Origin: Spongiibacter marinus
GTDB taxonomy: Bacteria; Pseudomonadota; Gammaproteobacteria; Pseudomonadales; Spongiibacteraceae
DNA length: 64,000 nucleotides
Direction: 5' to 3'
NCBI RefSeq assembly: GCF_016906995.1
Contig: NZ_JAFBBD010000001.1
Location: 467,767 to 531,766, forward strand
The position numbers and the translations under genes are program-made. The notes beneath the pieces were generated by a model. It did no database searches, was not told where the DNA came from, and was given only the letters and a program-made list of their open reading frames with translations. Below, piece by piece: positions 43,515 through 52,251 of the stretch (the first letter of the stretch is position 1; each line of letters opens with the position of its first letter).

Positions 43515-45272
43515 TTAGATATCCCAGTTTTCGGTGTTATCGGCCTTGTGTTGGTTCATTTCTTCAACAATGCCGGTAACGGCCAGGTGCTGCGACAACC
43601 ACACTTTGCCGGTAAGTTGCTTGAGGAAGTGGGTTTTACACAGCACATCCATGACCGGCCCTTTCAGCTCAGATAAGTGCAGGGCAATATCGCGCTCGCC
43701 CAAACGCTCGTTGATCGCTTCCAGTGCTTCCAGTGCGCTGAGGTCCACCTCGTTCACAGCGGTGCACATCAGTACCACGTGGCGGGTATGCGGGTAGTCC
43801 TCCAGCAACGCGTAGATGCGATCCTCAATAAAGCTGGCATTGGCAAAATACAGACTTTCGTCAATGCGCAGCGACAGAATCTCGTCGTGGGTAATCACCG
43901 AGTGGCGGTTGATATTGCGGTAGTGCTCGGTGCCCGGCACCTCGCCGACCACTGCCATATGGGGCTTGGAGGTTTTGTACAGATGCAGGGCTAACGAGGC
44001 AAATACCCCGCAGGCCACGCCGCTTTCAACACCCGCCACTAAGGTGACGAACAGGGTGCTGGCAACGGCGATAAAGTCGGAATAGCCGTAGTCCCAGGTC
44101 TTTTTCAAAATCGATAAATCGACCAGTGACAGCACGGCAACGATGATGGTTGCCGCCAGCGTCGCCTTGGGAAGGTAAGCCAGATACGGCGTGAAGAAGA
44201 TTGCCGCCAGCCCGATGCCGATGGCGGTAAACATGCCCGCTGCGGGGGTTTCTGCGCCGGCATCAAAATTCACCACCGAGCGCGCAAAGCCGCCGGTAAC
44301 GGGGTAGCCGCCCGATACCGACGACGCGATATTGGCAGCGCCGAGGCCGATGAGTTCTTGATTGGGGCTGATCTTCTGGCGTTTTTTCGCGGCCAGGGTG
44401 TGGCCCACCGACACCGACTCCACAAAGCCAATGACCGAAATGAAAATCGCCGAGATCAACAGTTCCTGCCAGGCCTCGTGGTGCAGTGGTGGCAGGCGCA
44501 GGGCGGGCAGGCCGCTGGGCACATCGCCGACCAATGCCACGTTTTTTGCGCCGAGGTCGAAGACGACAGCGGCAACACTGGTCATCACCACGCCGACAAC
44601 CGGGCCCGCTTTACTGACCATGGCGGCGGCAAAGGGCGACAGCCCCAGTTTTTCCAGCAGTGGTTGCAGGCCTTTGCGCACCCAGAATAAAAAGATCAGC
44701 ACCGGCAAACCGACCGCTAAGGTGTAGAGGTTGGTATGGCTGGCTTGCTCGGCAAGGCTGAGCAAAATTTCGTAGAGGTTGTCGCCGTGGGCGTGCACGC
44801 CCAGCAGGTGACGAAGCTGGCTGACGGCGATAATAATACCCGAGGCGGTGATAAAACCGGCGATCACCGGATGGGACAGAAAGTTGGCGAGAAAGCCCAT
44901 TCGCAGAACGCCCATCAGTAGCAGGAACGCCCCGGAGAACAATGCCAGCAGCACGGCGGCGTCGAGGTAGCCCATGCTGCCGACCTCGGCAATGCGGCCG
45001 ACGGCGCTGGCCGTCATCAGCGAGACCACGGCCACCGGGCCCACCGACAGGCTGCGGCTGCTGCCCAGCAGACCGTAGGCGATGAGTGGCAACATACTGG
45101 CGTAGAGACCAACTTCGGGAGGCAAGCCGGCGAGCAGGGCGTAAGCCAGCGATTGCGGGATAAGCATGATCGTCACAATGACGGCCGCCAGCAGGTCGGA
45201 GGCGAGCTGCCCGCGGTTGTACTGCTTTCCCCATTCCAGGATGGGTAAGTATTGGCTGAGTGCGCCTTTCAA
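43515..45272 (-). CDS. SulP-family anion transporter with STAS domain
   Basis: A 585-residue inner-membrane transporter (sulfate, bicarbonate or related anion). Family blocks are AAVIVTIMLIPQSLAYALLAGLPPEVGLYASMLP, GSSRSLSVGPVAVVSLMTASAV, NQELIGLGAANIASSVSGGYPVTGGFARSVVNF, and a C-terminal STAS domain (about 435-560). I prefer TTG 45272, which has CTGGAGAGG eight bases upstream. The alternative ATG 45311 would begin right under a terminator hairpin and has no ribosome site. Being third after the dioxygenase and SQR genes, it probably exports or imports the sulfur oxyanions they generate. Confidence 0.9.
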   Translation of the reverse strand: MKGALSQYLPILEWGKQYNRGQLASDLLAAVIVTIMLIPQSLAYALLAGLPPEVGLYASMLPLIAYGLLGSSRSLSVGPVAVVSLMTASAVGRIAEVGSMGYLDAAVLLALFSGAFLLLMGVLRMGFLANFLSHPVIAGFITASGIIIAVSQLRHLLGVHAHGDNLYEILLSLAEQASHTNLYTLAVGLPVLIFLFWVRKGLQPLLEKLGLSPFAAAMVSKAGPVVGVVMTSVAAVVFDLGAKNVALVGDVPSGLPALRLPPLHHEAWQELLISAIFISVIGFVESVSVGHTLAAKKRQKISPNQELIGLGAANIASSVSGGYPVTGGFARSVVNFDAGAETPAAGMFTAIGIGLAAIFFTPYLAYLPKATLAATIIVAVLSLVDLSILKKTWDYGYSDFIAVASTLFVTLVAGVESGVACGVFASLALHLYKTSKPHMAVVGEVPGTEHYRNINRHSVITHDEILSLRIDESLYFANASFIEDRIYALLEDYPHTRHVVLMCTAVNEVDLSALEALEAINERLGERDIALHLSELKGPVMDVLCKTHFLKQLTGKVWLSQHLAVTGIVEEMNQHKADNTENWDI

Positions 45273-45316
45273 AATGCTGTCCTCTCCAGTCGCGGCTGTG
45301 GTGTTGCACATAAACG

Positions 45317-45342
45317 AAAAAACAGCGCCGCATCCGCGGCGC
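45317..45342 (-). terminator. Intrinsic terminator between sqr-fusion and sulP genes
   Basis: On the minus strand, GCGCCGC-GGAT-GCGGCGC (45342-45325) is followed by TG and TTTTTT (45322-45317). It lies 12 bp after the SQR stop and directly upstream of sulP. It would terminate or attenuate transcription so that sulP gets less mRNA than the first two genes, or is driven by its own promoter. Confidence 0.82.
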
Positions 45343-45353
45343 GAAAGGGTGGG

Positions 45354-47045
45354 TTATTTTTTCGCTGGTGCGTCTTCACCAATGGTGGGCTTAACCAGCC
45401 ACTCGTGTCCCTTGAGCATGCCCTGCCAGTATATGGGCGGCAGAATTTTCTCTTTCAGCAACCACGCCAGGCGAGATGGCTTGGTGCCGTCGAGCATCAT
45501 TTTGGGGAAGCTGGGTAGCAGCTTGCCGCCGTAGCCAAATTCCGCCAGTACGATCTTGCCGCGCTCTACGGTAAGCGGGCAGGAGCCGTAGCCATTGTAG
45601 TGGGCAATGTCGCTGCTGCGACCGCTGATATCGGTCGCGATGTTATTGGCGACAATGGGTGCCTGCATGCGCGCCGCCGCTGCGGTTTTGGCGTTAGGGG
45701 CGTTCATTACATCGCCCAGTGCCCAGATATTGGCGTACTTCTTGTGCTGTAGGGTGGCCTGGTCGACATCGACCCAACCAGCGCCATCGACCAGCGGGCT
45801 ATTGCGGATGAAGTCGGGGGCGACTTGCGGCGGTACCACGTGGATCATGTCGAATTCGCGGCTGACCTCCACGTCGTTACCCTGTTCGTCTTTGGCGGCG
45901 AACCAGGCGGTTTTTGCCGGGCCGTCAATGCGGGTCAGGGTGTGGCCAAAGTTGAGTTTAGCCTGGTATTTGTCGACGTATTTCATCAGTGCCGGTACGT
46001 AGTCGGCAACGCCGAACAGCACCGCACCAGCGTTGTAGAACTCCACGTCGATATTGTTTAAGCGCCCCTCGCGGTGCCAGTGGTCGCAAGATAAATACAT
46101 GGCTTTTTGCGGAGCGCCGGCACACTTAATCGGCATGGGCGGCTGGGTGAATATCGCGCGGCCGCTGCGAACCTTGTTTACCAGCTCCCAGGTGTAAGGC
46201 GCCAGGTCATAGCGGTAGTTTGAGGTGACGCCGTTTTTGCCCAGTGTCTCGCTCAGGCCGGGAATGGCGTCCCAGTTCAATTTGATACCGGCGGCAACCA
46301 CCAGGCGTTGATAGTTCAGTAGGCGGCAGCCTTCAAGTACCACGGTGTTGTTGTCGGGGTCGAAGGCGGCGACGGCGGCCTTGATCCATTCCACACCCTT
46401 GGGAATGAGTGAGGCCATGCTGCGCCGGGTTTGCTCAGGGGTGAACACACCACCGCCGACCAGGGTCCAGCCAGGTTGGTAGTAGTGGTTTTCTGCGGGG
46501 TCGATAATGGCAACGGAGATGCCTTTGCAGCGTTTCACCAAACTGGCGGCCGTGGAGATACCGGCGGCACCGCCACCGACAATCAGCACATCGTAGCTGG
46601 CAATGCCCTCGGCGGTATTGTCGCCATTGCGGGCGGCGGCGATACGCGCGGCTACGCCGCTCATGTCGTAGCCGGCCTTGGCGGCAGCGTCGACGATGTC
46701 TGTCAGGCTCATCTCTTCACCGCGGCTCAGTGCCCACAGGGTGGTAGAGCGCATGCCGCTGCGGCAATAGGCATGGACCGGCGCGCTTTGGCCGCTGAGC
46801 AACTCGCCAAAGCTGGCGGCATCTTCGTCGCTGACTTTGCCACTGACGACCGGCAAATAGTGACAGCTCATGCCCAGCTCGGTGGCTTTGGCTTCGATTT
46901 CTTTAAAGCCCGGCTGATCGCCGCCCTCGCCGTCGGGGCGGTTGCAGATTAGCGTTTTCACACCTTTTTCCGCCAGTGCCGGCAGGTCGTTAACAGTGAG
47001 CTGGCCGGATACCGTCAGCCCTGAATCTATTTGCTTGTATTCCAT
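45354..47045 (-). CDS. Fusion: DUF442/phosphatase-like domain + sulfide:quinone oxidoreductase
   Basis: A 563-residue two-domain enzyme. Residues 1-110 are the Blh/DUF442 protein-tyrosine-phosphatase-like domain with its Cys loop HAYCRSGMRS (C94, R100). Residues about 150-563 are a type II-like sulfide:quinone oxidoreductase: FAD motif VLIVGGGAAGISTAA (153-167), HYYQPGWTLVGGG, the redox Cys in PMPIKCAGAPQK (C308), and a C-terminal membrane-association region. The usual second active Cys in the GDxxxxPxxKTAAA motif is absent (GDVMNAP at 444-450). C320 in SCDHW may substitute. It oxidises sulfide to sulfane sulfur and passes electrons to quinone. It lies 14 bp after the dioxygenase gene. Confidence 0.92.
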   Translation of the reverse strand: MEYKQIDSGLTVSGQLTVNDLPALAEKGVKTLICNRPDGEGGDQPGFKEIEAKATELGMSCHYLPVVSGKVSDEDAASFGELLSGQSAPVHAYCRSGMRSTTLWALSRGEEMSLTDIVDAAAKAGYDMSGVAARIAAARNGDNTAEGIASYDVLIVGGGAAGISTAASLVKRCKGISVAIIDPAENHYYQPGWTLVGGGVFTPEQTRRSMASLIPKGVEWIKAAVAAFDPDNNTVVLEGCRLLNYQRLVVAAGIKLNWDAIPGLSETLGKNGVTSNYRYDLAPYTWELVNKVRSGRAIFTQPPMPIKCAGAPQKAMYLSCDHWHREGRLNNIDVEFYNAGAVLFGVADYVPALMKYVDKYQAKLNFGHTLTRIDGPAKTAWFAAKDEQGNDVEVSREFDMIHVVPPQVAPDFIRNSPLVDGAGWVDVDQATLQHKKYANIWALGDVMNAPNAKTAAAARMQAPIVANNIATDISGRSSDIAHYNGYGSCPLTVERGKIVLAEFGYGGKLLPSFPKMMLDGTKPSRLAWLLKEKILPPIYWQGMLKGHEWLVKPTIGEDAPAKK

Positions 47046-47059
47046 GCCTTGCCCAACCC

Positions 47060-47950
47060 TTAAAGTACGTTCAATGGTAATTTCAGATACACCGTGCCGT
47101 TGTCATCGGCGCCGGGTAGGTGGCCTGCCCGCATATTGACCTGCAGCGAAGGTAGGATTAGCCGCGGCATATCGAGGGTGGCGTCGCGGGCCTCGCGCAT
47201 GGCAACAAATTGAGCCTCGCTAGTGCCGACATGGACATGGATGTTGGACTGCTTCTCCGCGCCGACGGTGGTTTCGTATTCGACTTCGCGACCGCCGGGC
47301 ATATAGTCGTGGCACATAAACAGGCGGGTTTCATCGGGCAGCGATAGCACGCGCTGGATCGATTGATAGAGAACGCGAGCGTCCCCGCCGGGGAAGTCCG
47401 CGCGGGCAGTGCCGCCGTCAGGCATAAACAAGGTGTCGCCAACAAATGCTGCGTCGCCCATTACATGGGTCATGCACGCCGGGGTGTGGCCGGGGGTGTG
47501 AATGGCGCGGCACAGCATATTGCCCACGTGGTATTCGTCGCCGTCGTTAAACAGCTTGTCGAACTGCGAGCCGTCGCGGGCGAACTCTGTACCGGCGTTA
47601 AAGATTTTGCCGAAGGTTTCCTGCACCACTGTAATGTTGGCGCCAATGCCGATCTGACCGCCGAGCGCTTCTTGAATATAGGGCGCTGCTGACAGGTGGT
47701 CGGCGTGCACGTGTGTTTCGATGATCCATTCGAGGCTCAGTTTATTGTCGCGAATGTGCTGAATGATTTTGTCGGCACCCACCAGCGACAGGCGGCCCGC
47801 GGCATAGTCGATTTCCATTACCGAGTCCACAACCGCGCAGGCGTTGCTGCTGGGGTCTTTCACCACATAGGAAAAGGTGTTGGTGGGTTCGTCGAAGAAG
47901 GCGATAACTTCGGGTTTGTGGTCGAAATCGATGGAGATATTGTCGTGCAT
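47060..47950 (-). CDS. pdo: Persulfide dioxygenase (ETHE1/Blh-like MBL-fold)
   Basis: A 296-residue metallo-beta-lactamase-fold protein with ETHVHADHLSAAP (H80, H82, D84, H85), HTPGHTP (H155), GDTLF (D172) and MCHDY (H214). The iron ligands of persulfide dioxygenase are among these. The segment FPGGDARVLYQSIQRVLSLPDETRLF is typical of Blh/PDO proteins. It oxidises glutathione persulfide made by the downstream SQR to sulfite. First gene of a pdo-sqr-sulP unit preceded by a sigma-54-like site and a FisR-type palindrome. Confidence 0.92.
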   Translation of the reverse strand: MHDNISIDFDHKPEVIAFFDEPTNTFSYVVKDPSSNACAVVDSVMEIDYAAGRLSLVGADKIIQHIRDNKLSLEWIIETHVHADHLSAAPYIQEALGGQIGIGANITVVQETFGKIFNAGTEFARDGSQFDKLFNDGDEYHVGNMLCRAIHTPGHTPACMTHVMGDAAFVGDTLFMPDGGTARADFPGGDARVLYQSIQRVLSLPDETRLFMCHDYMPGGREVEYETTVGAEKQSNIHVHVGTSEAQFVAMREARDATLDMPRLILPSLQVNMRAGHLPGADDNGTVYLKLPLNVL

Positions 47951-48062
47951 GATGCAATCCTCTTACTTTTGTCGCGAGCGGTATCGGTCCCTGATGCGTA
48001 CAGCGATAACGCGGCCTCGGTTATGCGTAATTGGAATAACTATATTCCGTATGATTGTAGTA

Positions 48063-48077
48063 ACAGGATTCGTGCCA
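48063..48077 (-). promoter_or_regulatory. Candidate sigma-54 promoter of pdo-sqr
   Basis: On the minus strand the sequence is TGGCAC-GAATC-CTGT, with the -24 element matching fully and the -12 element (consensus TTGC) matching at two of four positions. It is about 110-125 bp upstream of the dioxygenase start. The partial -12 makes it weaker than the site before cydA, but the spacing and the FisR context support it. Confidence 0.5.
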
Positions 48078-48183
48078 AGACACGGCAAAAACGAATATTG
48101 CTCGTAAGTTATTGTAATTATTGTGAATTAAATTTTATTCGAGCTTGCTTGAGCTGCCGTCGCAAATAAAACCTCTTTGCTTT

Positions 48184-48197
48184 TGCCAGATCTGGCA
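48184..48197. promoter_or_regulatory. Perfect 14-bp palindrome, candidate FisR enhancer site
   Basis: TGCCAGATCTGGCA is a perfect palindrome centred about 113 bp upstream of the sigma-54-like -24 element. The same TGCCAG and CTGGCA half-sites recur upstream of cydA (50860-50865 and 50901-50906) at comparable distance from that promoter. A related half-site TTGGCAGA lies at 48213-48220. Confidence 0.6.
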
Positions 48198-48280
48198 GAA
48201 ACTTCGTCACATTTGGCAGAGTTGTGTTCTGTGGGGGCTGGAAGTGGCTGATAGATGACGTCGACTGAAGGCGCGGGCAT

Positions 48281-48313
48281 AAAAAAGGCGGGCCCGCTTG
48301 CGCGCAGCCCGCC
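48281..48313 (-). terminator. Rho-independent terminator of cydAB
   Basis: Minus-strand stem GGCGGGC/GCCCGCC (48313-48307 with 48293-48287), loop of 13 bases that is itself GC-rich, then TTTTTT (48286-48281). It lies 23 bp after the cydB stop and separates cydAB from the pdo promoter region. Confidence 0.82.
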
Positions 48314-48335
48314 AATGAGCAGTGGCTGTTGCTGC

Positions 48336-49328
48336 TCAGTCGTAGGAGAGGTGGGTCGCCTTACCGTGGAAGATGCGGTAGACGAAAATGGTGTAGCCGA
48401 TAATAATCGGCAGGGTCAGCACAACGCCAACCAGGGTAAATTGCAGGGCGTTGACCGAGGCGGCGGCATCCCAGATCGTCATTTGGCCAATGATGATGTT
48501 GGGGAACAGGCTGTAGCCAAGGCCGAGGCTGGCCAATACGCAGATGGCCACGGTGCTGGCATACAGCTTCCAGCCGTGGCCGCGGTAGATGCTGTTGTCG
48601 CTGTTAAGCAGGGCAACAATCGCGGCAAAGGCGGCGAGAGACAGCACCGGGATGGGCGCCAGAATCAGGAAGTTGGGCCAGCTGAACCACTTTTCCGCAA
48701 TCGCGTCGCTGACCAGCGGCGTGGCGATAGACACCAGCAACAGGCCCAGGCCCATGGGCCACACGGACTTGCGCGCCCAGCCAATGGCTTTGGTGAGCAG
48801 GTCGCCCTCGGTCTTCATCAGCAGCCAGCCACAGCCCAGTGTGAGGTAGAGCGCGGGCAGGGTTAGCGCGATGAGGGCCGAGAACAGCAGGCTGGTGGTA
48901 TTGGATTGCAGGCCGGTGACGTAGGCGCCGAGCATCCAGCCCTGAGCCATTGAGGCGACCAGTGAGCCGACGAAAAAGGCGCGGTTCCACAGCGCTTTGC
49001 GGTGGTCACCCGCTTTGACGCGCAGGTCAAAGGCCACGCCGCGCAGTATCAAGCCCATCAGCATGATCGTTACCGGCAGATACAGCTCGGTGAGCACGAT
49101 GCCGTGGGCCATGGGGAAGGCGATTAATAGAATCCCCACGCCGAGCACAATCCAGGTCTCGTTGGCGTCCCAGAAGGGGCCAATGGAGGCGACCATAATG
49201 TCTTTTTCGGCGTCGTTGGCCAGCGGCATAAGCATGCCAACACCGAGGTCGTAGCCGTCGAGAATAACGTAGATCAGCAGGGACAAGCCCATTGCCGCCA
49301 TATAAATAATCGGTAGCCAGTATTCCAT
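48336..49328 (-). CDS. cydB: Cytochrome bd-type quinol oxidase subunit II
   Basis: A 330-residue membrane subunit with about eight to nine spans: YVILDGYDLGVGMLMPLA, IGPFWDANETWIVLGVGILLIAFP, LRGVAFDLRVKAGDHRKALWNRAFFVGS and a C-terminal IIGYTIFVYRIFHGK. It pairs with CydA to oxidise quinol and reduce oxygen to water. The length fits the short CioB type. It starts at the last base of the cydA stop, so it is translationally coupled. No CydX-like small frame could be supported downstream. Confidence 0.95.
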   Translation of the reverse strand: MEYWLPIIYMAAMGLSLLIYVILDGYDLGVGMLMPLANDAEKDIMVASIGPFWDANETWIVLGVGILLIAFPMAHGIVLTELYLPVTIMLMGLILRGVAFDLRVKAGDHRKALWNRAFFVGSLVASMAQGWMLGAYVTGLQSNTTSLLFSALIALTLPALYLTLGCGWLLMKTEGDLLTKAIGWARKSVWPMGLGLLLVSIATPLVSDAIAEKWFSWPNFLILAPIPVLSLAAFAAIVALLNSDNSIYRGHGWKLYASTVAICVLASLGLGYSLFPNIIIGQMTIWDAAASVNALQFTLVGVVLTLPIIIGYTIFVYRIFHGKATHLSYD

Positions 49329-50701
49329 TACGATTCTCCCCCTTTCGCGGTGTTATCGTTGGTGTTAGCTGACGCCGTGCCAGCCGGGTTTAAGATCAAC
49401 GAGGCAGCGGGCTTGGCTGACAAATTGCGCAGCGCGCCGATGTAGGAAGCCAGTAAGAAAAGGTATAGAAGGATATAGCCGAACAAGGTGCCGCTAACGG
49501 TGGCAGCGCTGTGGTCGGCGACAACGTCCTGGACTTTTAGTACGCCGTCGACGATCCACGGCTGGCGGCCAATCTCGGTAACGTACCAGCCGGCCAGCAC
49601 CGCGATCCAACCGGAGAAGGTCATCGCTGAGAGCGCCGCGAGTACGGGTTTACTGGCCTGCCGGCCGTTTCGCAGTGCCCAGGCGGCCCACCACGCGACC
49701 AGTACCATTAGTCCGCCGATGGCGAGCATCACACGGAAAGACCAGAACACGATCGCAACCGGTGGGTGCTCGCCAACAAACTCATTCAGGCCCTTAACTT
49801 CGCCCTTGAGTTCGTGGGTAAGTACCAGGCTTGCGGCGTAGGGAATTTCCAGCGCGAATTTATTGCTGCGGCTCTCTTCGTCGGGAATGGCGACAACAGT
49901 GAAGGGGGCGCCTTCCTCAGTTTCCCAAATGGCTTCCATGGCGGCGACTTTTGCCGGCTGGTGTTCAAGGGTGTTGAGGCCGTGCAGATCGCCGATGAAA
50001 ATTTGCAGCGGGGCCAGCACCGCGGCAACCATCACGCCGGTGCGCATAATCTTCCAGGTGGCGGGGCCGTCGACATTCTTCAGTGCCCGCCAGGCGCTGA
50101 CGCCAGCAACGAGGAAGGCGCTGGTCAGTACAGAGGCGATTACCATATGGAAGAAGCGGTAGGGGAAAGAGGGGTTGAAGATCACTTCCCACCAGCTTTC
50201 CACCATGACCACGCCGTCTTCCAGGTAGTAGCCGGTGGGGGTTTGCATCCACGAGTTCAGGCTGAGAATCCAGAACGCCGAAAGCGTCGTGCCGAATGCC
50301 ACCAGAAAGGTACTGATCAGGTGCATGCGATTGGATACGCGGTCTTTGCCGAACAGCATAATGCCCAGGAATGAAGCTTCCAGAAAGAAGGCGCTCAGTA
50401 CCTCATAGCCCAGCAGCGGCCCGGCGACATTGCCGGCTTTTTCCATAAAGCCCGGCCAGTTGGTGCCGAATTGGAAGCTCATGGTAATGCCCGAGACCAC
50501 GCCCATGGCGAAGGTCAGGGCAAAGATCTTCACCCAGAAGTAATAGGCATATTCCCAGGCCTTGTCGCCGGTTTGGGTAAAGCGCACCCGAAAAAACAGC
50601 AGCAACCAGCCCAAGCCAATGGAAATGGCGGGAAACAGGATATGAAAGCTGATATTGGTGGCGAACTGTATGCGCGCCAGCACAAGGGGGTCGATATCCA
50701 T
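49328..50701 (-). CDS. cydA: Cytochrome bd-type quinol oxidase subunit I, short Q-loop (CioA-like)
   Basis: A 457-residue haem-carrying subunit. Features are RIQFATNISFHILFPAISIGLGWLL with the haem b595 His, GVVSGITMSFQFGTNWPGF, EASFLGIMLFGKDRVSN, YRFFHMVIASVLTSAFL, the quinol region LEHQPAKVAAMEAIWETEEGAPF, and GRQPWIVDGVLKVQDVV. It is much shorter than E. coli CydA (522), in line with a short Q-loop. The start ATG follows AGAGGAG. bd oxidases resist sulfide, which fits the consensus sigma-54 promoter at 50761 and adjacent fisR. Confidence 0.95.
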   Translation of the reverse strand: MDIDPLVLARIQFATNISFHILFPAISIGLGWLLLFFRVRFTQTGDKAWEYAYYFWVKIFALTFAMGVVSGITMSFQFGTNWPGFMEKAGNVAGPLLGYEVLSAFFLEASFLGIMLFGKDRVSNRMHLISTFLVAFGTTLSAFWILSLNSWMQTPTGYYLEDGVVMVESWWEVIFNPSFPYRFFHMVIASVLTSAFLVAGVSAWRALKNVDGPATWKIMRTGVMVAAVLAPLQIFIGDLHGLNTLEHQPAKVAAMEAIWETEEGAPFTVVAIPDEESRSNKFALEIPYAASLVLTHELKGEVKGLNEFVGEHPPVAIVFWSFRVMLAIGGLMVLVAWWAAWALRNGRQASKPVLAALSAMTFSGWIAVLAGWYVTEIGRQPWIVDGVLKVQDVVADHSAATVSGTLFGYILLYLFLLASYIGALRNLSAKPAASLILNPAGTASANTNDNTAKGGES

Positions 50702-50760
50702 AAGCTCCTCTCTATATATCTAAACGGAATTCCAATATTCCGATTTGTACTAAGATACAC

Positions 50761-50776
50761 AGCAATGTGTGTGCCA
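50761..50776 (-). promoter_or_regulatory. Consensus sigma-54 (RpoN) promoter of cydAB
   Basis: On the minus strand: TGGCAC-ACACA-TTGCT. All of TGGCAC and TTGC match the -24/-12 consensus, with exact 5-base spacing. Transcription would begin near 50750, about 50 bp before the cydA start. The adjacent divergent gene is a sigma-54 activator. Confidence 0.85.
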
Positions 50777-50859
50777 GTGCGCGAAAATTCCGCAAAGCAT
50801 TGATTTTGATGGATAAAAATCAGGCGAGCGGTTTTCGAAAGGCAATGTGTATCGCAGCG

Positions 50860-50909
50860 TGCCAGGTTTTGTGTCAGTCTTGTCAGAATACCTGTCATTT
50901 CTGGCAAAG
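50860..50909. promoter_or_regulatory. Candidate FisR enhancer region upstream of cydAB and fisR
   Basis: TGCCAGG (50860-50866) and CTGGCAAAG (50901-50909) form an inverted pair around three direct TGTCA copies (50872, 50881, 50893). The region ends only a few bases before the fisR ATG and is about 85-130 bp from the cydA -24 element. It shares the TGCCAG/CTGGCA words with the palindrome upstream of pdo. Confidence 0.5.
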
Positions 50910-50912
50910 ACG

Positions 50913-52229
50913 ATGCGACAAATTGCTACAGACCTCGACCTCGATTTTCGGTCTCTGCTCGACGGCTTAGAGCACCCGGCCATTCTACTGACGCCCGATT
51001 ACCAGATTGTGGCGAGTAATCAGCGTTACCAGCAAAGCTTTGGCGATGTGCCGGTGGGCGATCACTGTTTCAGGGTGTCTCATGGCTACGATAAGCCCTG
51101 CGATCAGGCGGGCGAGAGCTGCCCGCTTCAGGCGTGTACCCATAGTGGCGAGCGCGAACGCGTGCTGCATATCCACAATACCCCCCGTGGTCGCGAGCAT
51201 ATTGATGTAGAGATGCTACCCATTAAAGGTCGCAATGGAGAGTTGCGCTACTTTATTGAAATGCTCAAGCCAGTGCGCAGCGCCAGTGCGGAGATCAGCA
51301 GCGACCATATGGTGGGCCGCAGCGCGGCGTTTAACACCATGTTGGAGCTGATAAATCTGGTTGCCCCCCACGACACCTCGGTGTTGTTGCTCGGCGAGTC
51401 CGGCGCCGGCAAGGAGCTGGCCGCGCAGGCGATCCACAGTACCGGTGGGCGCTGCGACAAGGCGATGGTTACTGTTGAATGTGCGGGCTTGACCGACACC
51501 CTGTTTGAAAGCGAGCTGTTTGGTCATGTGAAGGGCGCGTTTACCGGCGCGGTGAGCAATAAGCCGGGCCTGCTTGAGTCGGCTCGTGGCGGCACCCTGT
51601 TTCTGGACGAGATCGGCGATGTCCCGTTGGGTATGCAGGTAAAATTGCTGCGCTTGCTGGAAACCGGCAGTTATCGCGCGGTGGGCAGCACCCAACCTCA
51701 GCTGGCCGACTTCCGCTTGATCTGTGCCACCAACAAAGATCTGCCAGCGATGATCGCCGAGGGCCAGTTCCGCGAAGATCTTTACTACCGGATTAATACC
51801 TTTCCCATCCACCTGCCACCGCTGCGTGAGCGCCGCGCCGACCTTGCGTTGATCTCCCGCTCGATCTTGAAAAAGCTCAGCCCCAATGGCGGTTATCGCC
51901 TCACCGACTCTGCGGTAAAGCGCCTGCAGGACTATGATTTTCCGGGCAATATCCGCGAGCTGAAAAACATCCTGGAGCGCGCCACCATCTTCGCCCATTC
52001 CAGTATTATCGACCTCGCGGTGCTGGAGCGCTGCTTTGGGCAAGAGGGTCGCCAGGCAGAGCCCGCGCCAAGTCCCGCCGCGCCTCACAAGGGCCCCTGG
52101 CTGGACTTAAAGGCGCAAGAGCAACAGTATCTCAAGTCGCTGCTGCAGCATTGCAATGGCGACAAGGAAAAAGCCGCCGACATTGCCGGTATCAGCCTGC
52201 GGTCGCTGTATCGGCGGCTGGAGGAGTAG
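50913..52229 (+). CDS. fisR: FisR-type sulfane-sulfur-responsive sigma-54 activator
   Basis: A 438-residue enhancer-binding protein. Residues 1-125 form a PAS-like sensor with cysteines C52, C63 and C70 in [22 protein letters not shown], the arrangement known from FisR of Cupriavidus, where polysulfide modifies them. The AAA+ domain has [14 protein letters not shown] (sigma-54 contact), [11 protein letters not shown] and [12 protein letters not shown]-terminal Fis helix-turn-helix ends [25 protein letters not shown] chose ATG 50913; the frame is open to 50847 but the extra residues have no family match. Expected targets are pdo-sqr and cydAB. Confidence 0.92.
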   Translation: MRQIATDLDLDFRSLLDGLEHPAILLTPDYQIVASNQRYQQSFGDVPVGDHCFRVSHGYDKPCDQAGESCPLQACTHSGERERVLHIHNTPRGREHIDVEMLPIKGRNGELRYFIEMLKPVRSASAEISSDHMVGRSAAFNTMLELINLVAPHDTSVLLLGESGAGKELAAQAIHSTGGRCDKAMVTVECAGLTDTLFESELFGHVKGAFTGAVSNKPGLLESARGGTLFLDEIGDVPLGMQVKLLRLLETGSYRAVGSTQPQLADFRLICATNKDLPAMIAEGQFREDLYYRINTFPIHLPPLRERRADLALISRSILKKLSPNGGYRLTDSAVKRLQDYDFPGNIRELKNILERATIFAHSSIIDLAVLERCFGQEGRQAEPAPSPAAPHKGPWLDLKAQEQQYLKSLLQHCNGDKEKAADIAGISLRSLYRRLEE

Positions 52230-52251
52230 TCGGCGAATTACCAGTTCAATA

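Noticed and set aside
51216..52088. A 290-codon minus-strand frame across fisR
   Set aside because: It is antisense to the AAA+ domain with its canonical motifs.
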